The notes: a model not told the origin generated them from the sequence alone. Positions 10,923 through 23,774 are shown, counted from the stretch's first letter. The stretch is DNA of 64,000 bases from Voacanga thouarsii (GCA_026120185.1 JANUWF010001217.1:248001-312000), one strand, 5' to 3'. A program made the numbers and translations.

Positions 10923-13090
10923 ATTGCGTTGAGTTCATTCAAATAGTAAAAGGTGGTAATGTTTGAAAAACATTTTTGATAACCCAATTTATAAATCACT
11001 TTTTAAAGTACGATATTTCTTTTTTGCGTTCTTCATTCCCAATCAAAAGAAAATAAAATTATTTATTTCCTTCATAACCTCTCAAACAAAATAAGCAATA
11101 AAAAATTTCCCCTATTTTTTCCTCTCCAAAACTCACAAACTAAGGGTCTTCTAAAACAACTATTGGTTAGGTCATTATAAAAGTGATACCTTTAGTGCCT
11201 ATTTAATTGACCATTTACAACCTAAACCTATTTCTCAAACATCTTAACAATTAAAAAGTTTTAAACTTTTAGCATTTTGAATTGTTTGTATGCAAAAATT
11301 AATTATAATTTCTGATTTTTTATTTATAATAAAGATTGAATATCGATTAAATTTATATTTTTATTTGTGTTTTTAAATTTTTTATATTTCTATATTGCAT
11401 TAATTTACATAGCTCTTTAATAAAATAAAATTTTTAATAGTTAAATTTCAACAATATACATGGATTTTTTTTTTCATGTCATTCGATGCTTCATAACATA
11501 AGTATAATAAACATACTAAGAGAGATATAAATTGAAAGAAAGGTTATGACATTATTGTTTAGAAACGTTTATCAAGACTATTTAGCCCTTACAAGAAAAG
11601 GTAAACTGAGTTGGACTTGAATTTAAGTCCATAAAAAGTTGGCCTCAGTTCAGTTGAAATAGTCGATTTTGATTCAACTGACTCTTGCATTCAGTTCAGT
11701 TGAACAACTTTTGTGGAAAACCAAACTTGAATCTCGTTCTTGAGCCAATATTTTCAAATTGAATGGTTTGACCTTATGTTATTTAGTAAAATTAAGGGAA
11801 AAGAGTTGAATACAAGAAGAAGCAGCAGGCTGTACTGTCCCATGGCAACCATTATCCCTGGACCTTGGATACCATGACCTCTTAAGTGTTTGTTATGTGA
11901 AAATTTTGATTGATCTTGAGATGGATTTTTATTAATTTATTCGGTTGAAAATAATAATAATAATAATAAATCGATTGACTTTGGTCAATTTTTTATTTCT
12001 TAATTAGACTAACAAGTATATGCTAAGAAGTTATCGCGATATAATTCAGTAAATCATGTCTCTTTCGATAAATTTGCGTTATAAGTTGATTATAAAAATC
12101 AGATTAAAATTGAATTCTTGAAGAAAATCTCTGATTTACTGTGCATCTAAATTAAAAGGACCAGTTACTATATCCTTTTTGCAAGGAAGCGACAACCCAA
12201 ACATATGCTAAGACAATAGCAAGAAAAGAATTAGAAGGGAAAACAAATGAAAATGATTTCTCAAATGAGAAAATGAGGGGACTTTGTTCAAAACATTTTT
12301 TTTTTTTAAATGACTTCCCTATTACCCATAACCATAAAAAAAATTAAATAACAAGGTTCTTTATCGGCTCACCTCTATTGGATAGTAATTTTTACATGAA
12401 TCATAAACCGATAAATCAAGTACATTAATGAATCATATCATATAACTTATATTACATGCAATATAAATTACTAATGCATTTGGTCTATATTAGAATTTTT
12501 TCCAATTGGGTGGGGGAAGGTTGTACAATGACAAAACATGAGGAATTTTTAAGTGGCTAAGTTACATGCAGCCCCAGTGCGAAATTTCGAAACATAGCTA
12601 ACTTTCCGTTGTTTCCAGGGTTGAGGATGCTTGGGGTGGGGCTTCATTGATGTTAGTTTGGCCGAATGGGCCACTCAACTACTAATGAGCGTCCCAAGGT
12701 GAAAATCTATAGAGTGAGTAGATAACAATACATATGAGTTGAGTTTGTAGAATATAATAAAAAATTATTAAATATATAGAATTATATACAATTTAAAATA
12801 TAATAAAAATATAATATATTATGAATATATTATAAATTTTAATAAATAAAAATATATAAAATAACAAAATTTTAAATTAAAATAATTTTGAATCGAAAAA
12901 AGAATATCAATCCCAATTCAAATACACGGCTTTTCCACCATATTTACCCCTAGAGATAGAATAGAAATTCTCCATCGTTAACCGTTTGTTTTTTTAATTA
13001 AAATTCATTCTCATTTAAATTTTTTTTATGGAAAAGAACCATAATCTAAATACAAAAATATAAAATAACATGCATTATTATTAGCAGTGA
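10923..13090. other. AT-rich intergenic DNA
   Basis: I see no gene, RNA or recognisable transposon. There is a short (ATA)n run near 11949-11968. Confidence 0.45.
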
Positions 13091-13597
13091 CATTATCCAT
13101 CCACAGCTGGCATACTATGATTGGTGACAATTCACCAACCATCTCATACTATACCCATTGGATATTTTAGTAGCAACATCGAAGCCCAACTGTCCATGAG
13201 GCCACGGCTGCAGGGGGTTAGGCATCAGCCCCCTAGCCCGGGCAGGTGAAATTCCAACCGAGCCCTTCATCCGCGTTGAATTTTCCGCTCGCCAAAATTT
13301 TCAACTGGAGAGGGTCTAAAATGACATGATGGTAAGGGGGCAATAGCATTTTTCTTGAAGTCCTCACATGTTCCACTACCAAACAGTACCCCAGCCCACC
13401 CTTTATTCCACAAAACAAATCAATAAAATACAAAATTATGCACCGAGAATGTACAATAAAGTAGCGGATTTGTTGCGACAAGGCTGAAAATTTTTAACCA
13501 TTTTTGGTGTTTGAGGTGACTCTTCTGGGGTGTGGACTCAGGTGGGTTCTTGGAGTTGGGAGTCAGTTTGAAGTTTGAAGTCGCTGTGAGCAGTGGA
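13091..13597 (+). promoter_or_regulatory. Upstream region and 5' leader of the LIKE-COV gene
   Basis: GC content rises relative to the flank. An ATG at 13532 is in frame with the CDS and would add 22 residues, but family members begin MGDEKS, which favours 13598. The core promoter is not pinned down. Confidence 0.4.
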
Positions 13598-16500
13598 ATG
13601 GGGGATGAGAAATCAGGGATTGTTGGGGTGATGGGTAATAGCAGTAGAGAAAGAGATCGAGAGCTTTTGATACCGGTGGCTGACTCTGTTGACGCTGGTA
13701 ACTCCTCGTCCAAGCCGTCGCCTTCTGCTTCTTCTTCTCACCACCACTCTGGACGTGAGGTAAAAGGTCAACTCCTATTGTGATGAGCTTGAAATGATTT
13801 TCTGTTTGAGGATCCTGCTTTCGCTCAGAGAATGATTTTCAGCTTGTTTGTGATTGCTTGCTGGATGGGTTTAGTATTTTCCTGTCTTTGCTCACTGACG
13901 TTGTTCTAGGGTTTTGGGTTCTTGAATTTGTTTGATTTGATGCTTTCATGAGCCCCCTTTGGAATTATGTGTTACTGCTTGTAGATAATTGCCTAAAAAT
14001 GACTAGCACGCAGAGCCCAGGAAAGAGGGAAGCTAACATTAACGAGTGCCTTTAATAATGGGTTTGCAGTTGGACTACTAGGTGTTTCCGGGATATTTGT
14101 GATGATAAGCTGAGGTAGATCTTATTGTTATGCAAGAATCAGGGTAAGAAAAAGATAATTGCTGAAAGAAGTGTCGCTTTATGATTGTGCATAATCATAA
14201 TTTGAACCCAAAAAAAAAAAATTGATAAGTTAACTGAAGGAATGAAAAAGAAGTTGGTCACCGTGTCTTCAGTTGGATGGAATCGAAATGATCTTGATCC
14301 TCTTTGGATCTAGAGGAGTTTGCCTGAACTATTCAGGAACTAGGTTTGACCTCACCTATTCAGCATTAGTTTGGAAGCAGGGTAGTGACTTTTGTTGCTT
14401 GGCCGAGAGATAATAAATGATTCTTTATTTAGTGACTTGTCATTACATGAGTGCACTCAGATTGGCATTTAATATTTCATTCTCCATGTTCTTCTTTTGT
14501 TCTGGTTCAGTTGTGTAGAGTTACTTAGTTTTGACAGCTATATCTATTATATCATAAGTAGTTGCCACCAAATCCATTTCTACAATCTATGGAGAAGATA
14601 GTGGGCATAACTTCAAATTCCTTTTCTTTCATATGCACTTCGGTTTACTTTGGTGATTCTCAAATAAAGAACTTGAGGGACTTCTGCAAAGAATGTACTG
14701 AGGCTTCAATGGACTTTTCATTGAATGTATTTATGATCATTTGAATGCAAAACTTATCAAAGTATGCTAACTTGCTAAGCAATCCTGTTGAAGATTTCTG
14801 GTCAGTTTTAGATGCATAGCTAGGTTGCCTGTTGTGAAGATAATTTGGCCTCTCCTTTTCACACTGTGATATGCTCTCCTATTTGCCTATGAGGAAAGAC
14901 ACTTACTGTTGCACTTTCTATCTTTGCATGCATATGTTTTGTTTGGCGTATAATCATGTATTTCTCTGATAACAGTATTAAAGACCTTGGCTTCTGCTTT
15001 CCTATCTTGATTTCAAAAGAAAAGGGAAAAAAAAGTAAAAGTGAAATACATTTGGTGTTTGAATTGTTTTTGCATCAAGTTAAAGGCCTCGCAATGAAGG
15101 AATTGGTTTGCGTGCTACTTTTCCAAGTTACCACAAGTGACTTTCCTAGTGAAAATGAAAGCCCTTGTAGAGATTTTGGTTGTCTAGAGATGCTAGCCCA
15201 AGAATGCTAGTGTTCAATACTTGCAACTGGAGGCTACATTAAAGTGATACTCCTCAAGTTACTCTTTTAGGGCAATAACTTGAAGTATTTGCATCAGTAA
15301 CCAAAATGGGAGATGTTTGTTTTGCTTTTGGTAGATATTTACTGTTCCAATTGAAGAGGTTGTCCTACTTTGCAAGCGGAGATATGAGACAGGTTCTGGC
15401 TTTAAGACCTCCTGCAATCAACTTGAAAAAAATTTAGCCCCAGGGTTATATATAACCATAGGATATTTTCTTTGACAATGAACTTTTGTATTGTTGTCTC
15501 ATGAACATTTTCATTTTAGTTTCTTCACTGTATGCATTGCTTATGGTATTCTGTCTCATATAACTTCCAATGGTCAAAATGTGCTGAATTTTTTTTTTTT
15601 TTTTTTGACACGCCACTTATTTCAAATTACTCTAAAGGACATTTTTGGTTATAGTGTTCTTGCTCTTTGGCTTTGTACTGTATGCTTTGGTCTGACAAAT
15701 TTTTAATCTCTGTTTCCACTCTGCAGACCTTCTACAAAGTCATTAGGAGTTGGGCTTCAAAAAAGTTCATGACTGGATGGTAGTTGTTAATCTTTTTCTT
15801 GTCATCTTTCTAGCTTATCATTTTATCTTTGTGAGCAAAGTTTGATATTCAGTTATTGGGCTGTAAACGATGCATATAGTGTCAGCGTTTCCTCATTTAA
15901 CTGGCCTGTATGTGTTACATCACATTTGTACATTTGAAGAAACTTCTGGCATTTTGGCACAGCATCATGCAGCTGCTTCTCCTTTTCCATATGCTGGAAA
16001 GCTAGAATGATGGTGAAGCAGGGTGTTTTATCTGCTTGTCCTTTAAAGATTGTTCCATCTTCTTACTATTAGGTTGGATTAGATGTTGAATAAATTTGGG
16101 TTTGTTTCAATTTTGGGGGGTGGGGTGTGGATTTGGATGGCATTGGTGCATAATGATGCTAGCTGATTTCACGTTGTAGAATGTGTTGTGGTTTCTAAAA
16201 TTGGTGGGCAAAATCTTTAGCATTGTGTGTGCCATGATTTTGTTGGGGAATATTATTTGTGCGAGATTGCATCTCTGGAGTAATTTTTGAAAGTTAGAAT
16301 GTGATAAGATTGCTTTCTGCACTGTTGATATGATTGAGCAGCTGTCTTTTCTATTTTTGTATCTTTAAGAGCATATTTTATCTGTCAATCACTTCTCTTC
16401 ATTTGAGGACACGAGGAAGGACAGGAGATTGCTGAATATTGTTCTTTTGGAAATCCTTAAAGGAGTATATGGCTCAAATTGCTAAAATGTACATTTGCTA

Positions 16501-19020
16501 ACGAAAACTGATCCAGCTTTCTTTCTTCAAATGAATATGTATAGGAGAAGTTAAAAAATCATGATAGCTGGTATATAAAGTTGATTAAGTTTCTCTGAAC
16601 TCTATATTAATGTTATGAAACAAAGTTCTTAATCTTCTTCTGAACAAATGTGATATTAAAGTCTTTAGTAGCCTTCTTTTGGTGCTATTTTGAATTGTCC
16701 ACGGGCCAATTCCTGTAAAAATAATTCAAGTTTTTATCAACATATGTTTTGATGCTCTTTCTATTGAATTTATTGTGCTTAGCATGCCAGTTGTGTGCAC
16801 TTTATCGTTAAGAACAACTTTTTACATTTTATGCTTTCTTATTGCTCTCCTTCATCTTTTGCAGTGTCATTCTATTTCCAATAGCAATCACTTTTTATAT
16901 TACATGGTGGTTTATTCATTTTGTGGATGGCTTTTTCTCTCCCATCTATGCTCAACTCGGGATTAATATTTTTGGTAAGTTTGTTTTGCAGCCCTCATTT
17001 AGATGTAGCAGTGTAACCAGAGATATTTTTAGAGCATTGCTAGTGTTAAATAGTTGGACGCTAAGTTCCTTTTGAATACAATGGAGTGTTGGCTGTGTGA
17101 AGCTACTACCTAGAGGGATCGACAATCAATAATTTCATTGCCATATCTCAATTTTTTTCATGTGCTTCCTTAGACATTTTTTAGTAAGTTCTGTTTTCCA
17201 TTTATAAAGCCCATCCAGCTTTATATTTGGAAGTGGTGATGAACTCCTTTGAAGAACAGTCTTTTTGGCTTCCAACAAATACAGTTCCTGAAATGTTCCT
17301 TCTGCTATTGTTTAGGTCTAGGGTTTGTTACTTCCATCTCTTTCATTTTCTTGGTTGGAGTGTTCATGTCATCATGGTTGGGTGCATCTGTTCTGAGCCT
17401 TGGGGAGTGGTGCATCAAGCGCATGCCACTTGTTCGCCATATCTACAGTGCCTCCAAGCAGATTAGTGCTGCTATATCTCCAGGTTTGTTTTGGCTGATC
17501 TTCTGATCCTTTCTTTTGCTCCAAAAGAATTATATCATCAATAGTCTATTTCATATTTTTGCAGATCAAAATACCCAGGCTTTTAAGGAAGTGGCTATCA
17601 TAAGGCATCCACGTGTTGGTGAATATGCATTTGGGTTCATCACTTCATCTGTCTCCCTCCAGGTCGGCTGATTTTTACATGATATCCTGTCATCTCCTTT
17701 TGGCATTTCTTCATTGGAGTGCTCATCATCTACATGCAATAAGAACTATTGTCCAACATGATACTTTGCTGGTGCTCACTTTCTTTTCTAGTGATTGGAG
17801 ATTGTTGTTTCTTTATTTTTTATTTTTTATTTTTGGGGTACATATTTTGCATATCTACGTTCTATCTCTGCTATGAAAAAGATTGCTCCAAAATGTCTTG
17901 GTGCTTCTCTTTTTCTGCTTCACACTCAGCTAATTTTGCACCACCCTACTGTATTGGATCCTATTTCAGAAATGCATGTTAGGTGCAGTTTTGGTTAACC
18001 CAAAAACAGAACAAAATAAATCCGTAGGCTTATGGTGTAGAATACATCCATTTTGCAATCTGGTGGATGCATGATTTAAAATCCTACTGAATTGTTACTT
18101 CATAAATGATTTTTGAACAATCTGAACTAGGGCTGCATCTGAAAATAATTTGTCAAATGTTTGCCACAATTATAGGTGTGATTCAACAACAATATAGAGA
18201 ATGTTGTGGACATAGTCCCTCCTGTCACCATTTTGTTCCCCTCTCCCATCCTTGCCTCACCAGAAGTATTAGTCATGAACTGAAAGTTTAGTAGTTTTCG
18301 AGTGACTGTATTACCCTTCTAGTGATTATCTTTCTATTTTTAAAAACTTAAACTCGCAATGAAAAAGACTACGAATAAACAGACATAGGAAGTGATCAAG
18401 GCATAGAGATTTTTCACTTGTATGGCATGTGGCATGCAATGACTGGTGCACAACTTATGAATACAATAACATTGCAGTATGTATGATGTTTATTGAGAAA
18501 TGAGATTTAATATGTCATTCATTTGAGACTTTTTTCCTCTCTGCTTCCAGAATTATTCAGGAGAGGAAGAACTATGCTGTGTCTATGTCCCAACAAATCA
18601 TCTTTACATTGGCGACATTTTCCTGGTCAATGCCAAAGATGTTCTTAGGCCAAACTTGTCAGTCCGAGAAGGAATTGGTAAGAAAGATCTTTAAATTAAT
18701 GTAAACTAGCAGACATATGCTTGGTTTCTTGGTGTTGCATGATTGCCCATTTTGCCTACAACAATTTCTTTGTTTTTAAATAAATCCGGATTATTGCTGA
18801 GAGGTTTTTCAGTGCTTTTTACTTTATGTCTCAAAGGCTCCCAACATGCCAATATATTCATTATAAATGACATAGTACAAATTGATATTCTATTGCCAAC
18901 AAGTCATTTTCTGTCCTTCCAGAGATTGTTGTTTCTGGTGGCATGTCAATGCCACAAATTTTATCAACATTGGATGCAAGAATAGTTCAGGTGGATAGAA
19001 GTAGATCCGACAGAAGTTGA
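13598..19020 (+). CDS. LCV: LIKE-COV (DUF502) membrane protein
   Basis: Seven exons: 13598-13759, 15727-15779, 16865-16974, 17316-17483, 17565-17662, 18551-18677 and 18923-19020. All borders are GT/AG and the frame is continuous, giving 271 residues, the usual size of CONTINUOUS VASCULAR RING 1 (COV1) and LIKE-COV proteins. The N-terminus is MGDEKSG with a Ser-rich stretch. Two membrane segments follow: CVILFPIAITFYITWWFIHF (about 72-95) and LGFVTSISFIFLVGVFMSSW (about 109-131). The conserved DUF502 body then reads GEWCIKRMPLVRHIYSASKQ, VAIIRHPRVGEYAFGFITS and VYVPTNHLYIGDIFLV. Arabidopsis COV1 and LCV proteins are Golgi/endomembrane proteins needed for stem vascular patterning and vacuolar protein sorting; the biochemical activity is unknown. 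Intron 1 is about 2 kb. COV1 itself is the alternative to LCV. Confidence 0.95.
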
Positions 19021-20100
19021 GGATTGAAGACTAGTTGTAGGCAAGTTGTTTGCTTTATCATCCTGGGGAAGCAGATACGTCGATCTGATTGGCTTCCGGC
19101 ATTGTGCTTATCGACGATCAGTTTTTTGTTTGTTGGCTACTAAGTCTTATTGTCATCACATATGTAAGAATTATATTATTTACGAGATAGAAAAAAGCAG
19201 TGGCTGTGTAGAAATTAGTTAGTGTTGAAGATAATTTGTTTATTTGGCCCTTTAGTTATTTTCTCCGAGTCCTGGTTTGCCTTCCTATTTGATGTGATTT
19301 AGCCTTGGTTTCTTATGGTACTGCTCCAAGACTCCAGCAATGAGTTTTGTATATAAAAGGCAGAATTGGTTCCAAATGATTGTGCACTACTGTTTGATAA
19401 TGGAACAACTTTTTCATCTATGATGACTACAGGTAGCTCGCTGGTCTTCCCGTTAGTATGCAGGCTGCAAGAAGCAACATTGTCGATGCTAGCAAATCGC
19501 ATCAAATGATGGTCTAAATGGAACAGTCTGATAATAAATTTTGTTGGATTCTTCATTATGGAAACTGAGGTACGTTTGCTGCTGGCGGTGTTGATCGGCA
19601 TTTTGTGAACGACCTTCGAATTTCAAACATAATTTGTCTGTTGAATGTTCAGGTGCTACTTCGGTAACAATATTCAATTTTCTCACGCCATGTTTCTAAG
19701 AGAGCATTTAGTTATAATTAAATTATTACATTAATTCTATTAATTAGGGAGATTAAAGAAGGTTTAAAAAAGAATATATTTATTTAAAAAATATGAACAT
19801 TTCAATTTCATCAGTACTATTAAAAATAACATGATAATATAATTGGTTAATTGGCTGGAATGACTTCTTGCTAGATAATAAATTAAATTCACATTTTAGA
19901 CCAAATAAATAAATAAATTTTTTTTTATTATGCATCATAAAAAATAAAACAGTATTTGGTCCAAAATGTGTGGGCTTCAACACTATGGACCCAAAAGAGT
20001 TAACCGAAAGATGAGGTAAACCAGAGGCTTTGCCAGCCCAATTACGCATTATAACACGCATCCGGCGGCAGGACACTCAATAGACAAGACCAAACTACAA
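19021..20100. other. 3' UTR of LIKE-COV and intergenic DNA
   Basis: The first ~250 bp are probably 3' UTR. No other gene seen. Minus-strand frames here are without motifs. Confidence 0.45.
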
Positions 20101-20127
20101 TATAGAAGGACCCAGCGGAGGCCGTAG

Positions 20128-20162
20128 AAACCCTAGCTCTCTCCGCCTCTCTCTCTATATAA
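20128..20162 (+). promoter_or_regulatory. Telo-box and TATA promoter of the snoRNA cluster
   Basis: A telo-box AAACCCTAG at 20128-20136 is followed by CT-rich DNA and a TATA box (TATATAA, 20156-20162). An inverted telo-box (CTAGGGTTTA) lies at 20226-20235. Telo-box plus TATA is a known promoter arrangement for plant snoRNA clusters and ribosomal-protein genes. No protein frame follows, which favours a snoRNA transcription unit. Confidence 0.65.
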
Positions 20163-20252
20163 GGAGAGTCAATCGGTATGTACCTGCCTCCTGGTCTCTT
20201 TCATGTATTGCTTCACCTTCGCCTGCTAGGGTTTACGGTTTCTTCTTCTGCG

Positions 20253-20332
20253 ATAGGGTTAATGAGCCCCTTGTGTTAGGTCTTCGTCGTTGTAATGGCT
20301 TTTCAATGCCTTGCCGACGATCCTGATATGTC
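20253..20332 (+). ncRNA. C/D-box snoRNA, degraded paralogue of 20848-20930
   Basis: It aligns along its length with the candidate at 20848-20930, sharing GTAATGG, TTCA and the block CCTTGCCGAC-ATCCTGATAT. D box CTGA is at 20323-20326. The C box position reads TTAATGA (20259-20265) instead of RTGATGA. C-to-D spacing is 64 bases, against 66 in the sister. The target is not identified. Confidence 0.45.
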
Positions 20333-20550
20333 ACTAATCTGTAAATTTAGTCTGTCGTTCTACTTCCACTTTTCTTCCTAAAGATGGCTTTTTTTTGCGC
20401 GCCCCCCTCCTTTTTGCGTTTGTGTTTTCTGGTTTGGCCTGTGATTAAATTAAAATAATTGACAAGCATATGTCTGAATTATGCTATGTTGACAAATCTA
20501 ATCTTCTCTATGAGGCCTCTGTTATTTCTTTTTTAATTTGTTTTTTCTTT

Positions 20551-20640
20551 GTTTGCCGATGATGATTTAGTGGTATTCATGAATAATTAGTGATTACAAC
20601 AACACTACTGCCTTCCTTCTGAGGCTTTAAGCTTTTTTTA
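20551..20640 (+). ncRNA. C/D-box snoRNA predicted to guide 18S rRNA methylation
   Basis: A perfect C box ATGATGA lies at 20559-20565, a near-consensus C' GTGATTA at about 20590-20596, and a D box CTGA at 20629-20632. Closing bases GCC/GGC flank C and D. The guide before the D box, CTGCCTTCCTT, is complementary over 11 bases to the conserved 18S rRNA block AAGGAAGGCAG. By the D+5 rule the target is the third A of that block (AAGGA*AGG). In the nucleolus such RNAs direct fibrillarin to methylate the ribose 2'-OH. The rRNA sequence is from my knowledge of the conserved block, not from a search. Confidence 0.75.
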
Positions 20641-20683
20641 TTTTTTCCCGTTTGAAAAATAATGTTATTGTATGCTTGGTACT

Positions 20684-20780
20684 CAGGAGTCAAGCGATGA
20701 TTAGAAGCATAGTTCAAATGATAAAATCTCTGTGATTATAAAATTTGATTTGTCTTTCGCTCCTATCTGATGACTCCTCT
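20684..20780 (+). ncRNA. C/D-box snoRNA predicted to guide 25S rRNA methylation
   Basis: The terminal stem is perfect: GGAGTCA at 20686-20692 pairs with TGACTCC at 20771-20777. The C box ATGATTA (one mismatch to consensus) follows at about 20696, C' GTGATTA lies at about 20732 and D box CTGA at 20767-20770. The guide before D, GTCTTTCGCTCCTAT, pairs over 15 bases, with one G-U wobble, to the conserved 25S block ATAGGGGCGAAAGAC. By the D+5 rule the target is the second G of its GGGG. The stem, boxes and guide together make this the best-supported RNA gene of the window. Confidence 0.82.
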
Positions 20781-20847
20781 GGTTTTTGCTATTCTGTATT
20801 TCTTGTTTTAAATTTTTTTTCCGGTTTGTTTGATAAGAAACGAAATT

Positions 20848-20930
20848 GGGACAGTGATGACTGAAGTCAGATTTGGTCTCGTTCGGCGTAATGGTGTTCA
20901 TCTCACCTTGCCGACCATCCTGATATATCA
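20848..20930 (+). ncRNA. C/D-box snoRNA, target unknown
   Basis: A perfect C box GTGATGA lies at 20854-20860 and a D box CTGA at 20920-20923, with a weak TGGG/CCCA closing stem. The guide before the D box, CACCTTGCCGACCATC, has no rRNA match that I recognise. A third copy of the D-box end (CCCATCCTGATATAT) lies at about 20949-20963, about 33 bp on, as a short tandem duplication. Confidence 0.6.
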
Positions 20931-20963
20931 CCACCCATAAACTGAGTCCCATCCTGATATATT

Positions 20964-21308
20964 TACTATTCAAGTTGATTAAACTTCCATTGAACTATAG
21001 GATGTTATTCTGTGGAAGTTTTCATTTGGCATCTGGGTCTTAGCGATCCTTGGATTTCAAATTTTTTTTACAGGAATTTATTTGAAGTGGAAGAAAAACC
21101 TTTTGAAAATAATTTTTTTAATTAAAAAATAAAAATGTGATTTAAATGTATGAATAAAGAGAGAAAATATAATATTGTGCGAGTAATTTATAGATTTTTA
21201 AAAATAGAAATTATTTAGATTGAAATTTTAGTTTGGATTTGGTAACAATTCAAGTATGTCTTAATGGGTTTATTTGTGCGTTCTGTTTCTTTTTTTTTTG
21301 AAGTAGAT

Positions 21309-21311
<3 letters not shown>
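20964..21311. other. AT-rich intergenic DNA after the snoRNA cluster
   Basis: No gene or terminator can be identified. Confidence 0.4.

Positions 21312-21365
<54 letters not shown>
21312..21365. repeat. (GT)n microsatellite
   Basis: About 27 uninterrupted GT units. Confidence 0.97.
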
Positions 21366-21367
<2 letters not shown>

Positions 21368-21748
21368 CCCTTGTTGTATATCCACTAAAATGGGTTTTGG
21401 GTGTAGGGATGGACTCTTCCCCTTTGAAGGGGGAGTGTATTTGGTGATTCGTTTTCTCCAGAGATTACTTATTAAAAAAAATTAATGGGGTTAGTCATGA
21501 CTGTGATTGTGCATATATGCTTCTGATTATGCATATATGCTTGTGTAAAAAACTGTGTTAAAAAGAAGGGTTACTTTTATAAATTTTGATTTTTACGTTC
21601 AAATTTTTAGCCTTTGGACTTTTAAAATATTTAAAAAATAATTTTTTCATCAATTATTAAGTACTTATGGAACATGTATTTTTATTCATTTAATTCTTAC
21701 AATGTGGTGTATGACATGAATTCATGAAATTGTGACTTGCAGAAAAGG

Positions 21749-21872
21749 TTAGATATTAAAATTGTTTTTAATAAATGAAGAAAAAATTCAAATAGAAGAA
21801 AGTGAGACTAAAGTTTAGATATTAAAATTGTTTTTGATAAATAAAAAAGAAATTTGAATAGAAGAAAGTGAG
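21749..21872. repeat. Two tandem ~58-bp AT-rich repeats
   Basis: Copies at 21749-21806 and 21815-21872 share TTAGATATTAAAATTGTTTT at the start and AATAGAAGAAAGTGAG at the end. Confidence 0.85.
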
Positions 21873-23300
21873 TTTAAAATTAAAGAATAACATTTTAAAA
21901 ATAAAAAATAAAAAAATGAGATTGTTTTTATTATTAAAAGGATTATTTTTTAATTATTTTAAAATTTTGAAAGTTAAAATTATATATTTTAAAGTAAGGT
22001 AGAAATAAAAATTTAAAAGTGATTAATATATATTATCTTTAAAAAAGCAAATTAAATTACATGTATAAAACTTACCGTCAATAGACACAGCATTCTGTGC
22101 ACCAATTAGCAAGCCATTTCATTTTCATCGACGGATTTTGGAATAGCTATCCGTCTGCCAATATACATTTGCTCAGTTCACATCTATGAATCTCCAATCT
22201 AAACAGCTTAGGGTGTAAACAGTTTGGTGGATTAGAATTTTATTTTAATTTAAATAATTTATATTTTAAAAAAATATTGTATATTTTATTTTGATTTTAT
22301 ATATTTAATAATTTTTTATTATATTTAAATAAATTTATTTTAATATAATTTTTATTATTTTTAATACTAAGGGAGGATGTACCTTCTCATCCTTGATAAG
22401 CGCCAAAACCACCTGTTGCTATATGATATTAGGAAGATACTTATTACTGCTCCGCATTAGGCACGAGCAGCGGCAACCAGAATCTCAGACTGATGAATAA
22501 CAATTGATCATCAACTTGGTGTGAAAACAGCGATTGATATGAGCTGTGGTCAAACAAGTGATTGCAAGAAAGAAGGTACAGTACTCTGATGGAGCCGGAA
22601 TGACCAGCATCAGAAGTATCAAAGCATTCTGCTACGAAGGCATATGGCACCATGACTATTTTGGCATTAATGAAACATTCTGGAACGTAGAATTGAAAAC
22701 CCAAAGAGCCCCTTTTCTTTTCTTTCATTTTTCTTTTGGGCTGGAGTGAGGTATCTTCTACAGAAATCTTATGAATTGCACATAATCACTTAAAGCTCTA
22801 AAGAAGCCAAATTTGCACGACTAATGTTATCTCCTAATTACTTCTATCCCTGTCTAACCTTTTCTGTGTATACCTAAATCAACATAAATAGTATTTTCTC
22901 ATCTTCTTTAATAATTTCATTTCTAACTCTATTCTTTACACACATTCATCGAATCATACGAATTTTAATTACTTTCAACTATCATATTTGGCCAGTAGCC
23001 ACTAATATGTCCACCAACACCTTTCCCCAATTGCGAACCGGCCAACTATGGTTTATAGGCAACAATATTACAAATGAAAAGACATCAAAAAGCATTTATT
23101 GAATGAAAAAGGATTTTAAATCCTCCACGAACCAAATACAAGAAGTAGTTGATCACTGAACCTTCAAGACGCACAAAGAGTTAAATGGAAAAGAGGGAAA
23201 AAATGTTTGGCTACATTTGTCACTTTAGCACGTAATGTTATATTGTTCTTCCGTTCACTCCCAAAATTAATAGTTTGAGTGACTGCGGCCAAAACAATAT
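21873..23300. other. Intergenic DNA
   Basis: No supported gene. A block around 22450-22750 has higher GC and open frames on both strands, but I recognise no protein in it. The last 5 bases before the outer copia element (AAAAT, 23301-23305) are its target site. Confidence 0.4.
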
Positions 23301-23305
23301 AAAAT

Positions 23306-23352
23306 TGTTATGAAATTTTTGACGGTATTAGAATAAAATCTATATACAATAA
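23306..23352 (-). repeat. 3' LTR of the outer copia element, distal piece
   Basis: It reads TGTTATGAAATTTTTG onward and matches the first ~47 bp of the right LTR at 41304. It stops at TAA, where the nested insertion starts. Confidence 0.88.
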
Positions 23353-23774
23353 GGGTGAGTTTGGTTGGAGTGAAAGTGGGAAGGAAAAGGGGAGGGGAAG
23401 TAAATTAAGAAGTAAATGTGGCATTTACATAGTTTGGTTTGAGTGATTGGAGAGGGGGAAGTATATCAGATTTTTCTTGCTCTCCATTTTGGAGGGTTTG
23501 GGAAGTAAATGTGTGTTAAAAGACCTTCTTGTCCCATCCAATTTCCTATTATTACAATTTTGGCCCTCAATCCACTATCTGAGAATTAGCCGCCTCAAAC
23601 TTTCCCATTGTTGGAGTTTGGTTGACAGAGAAGATCGAAGTTGTGGTTCAACGCTCGCTTCACCATCGATTCACCTTCGCCGCTTCAAATCCAGTTTGTA
23701 ATCACCTTCTTCTTCTCTTTTCTTTTTCTTATTCACCTGCGCTGTTCAATACCTCCATTTCTCACGGTTAAAAT

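Noticed and set aside
13420..13713. 97-codon minus-strand frame rich in Ser/Pro
   Set aside because: Antisense of LIKE-COV exon 1.
21264..21485. Reading frame with a long Cys-Val repeat
   Set aside because: It is only the translation of the (GT)n microsatellite.
22444..22749. Possible gene on either strand (94 and 67 codons)
   Set aside because: No motif, no splice partners and overlapping open frames in both directions; not enough support.
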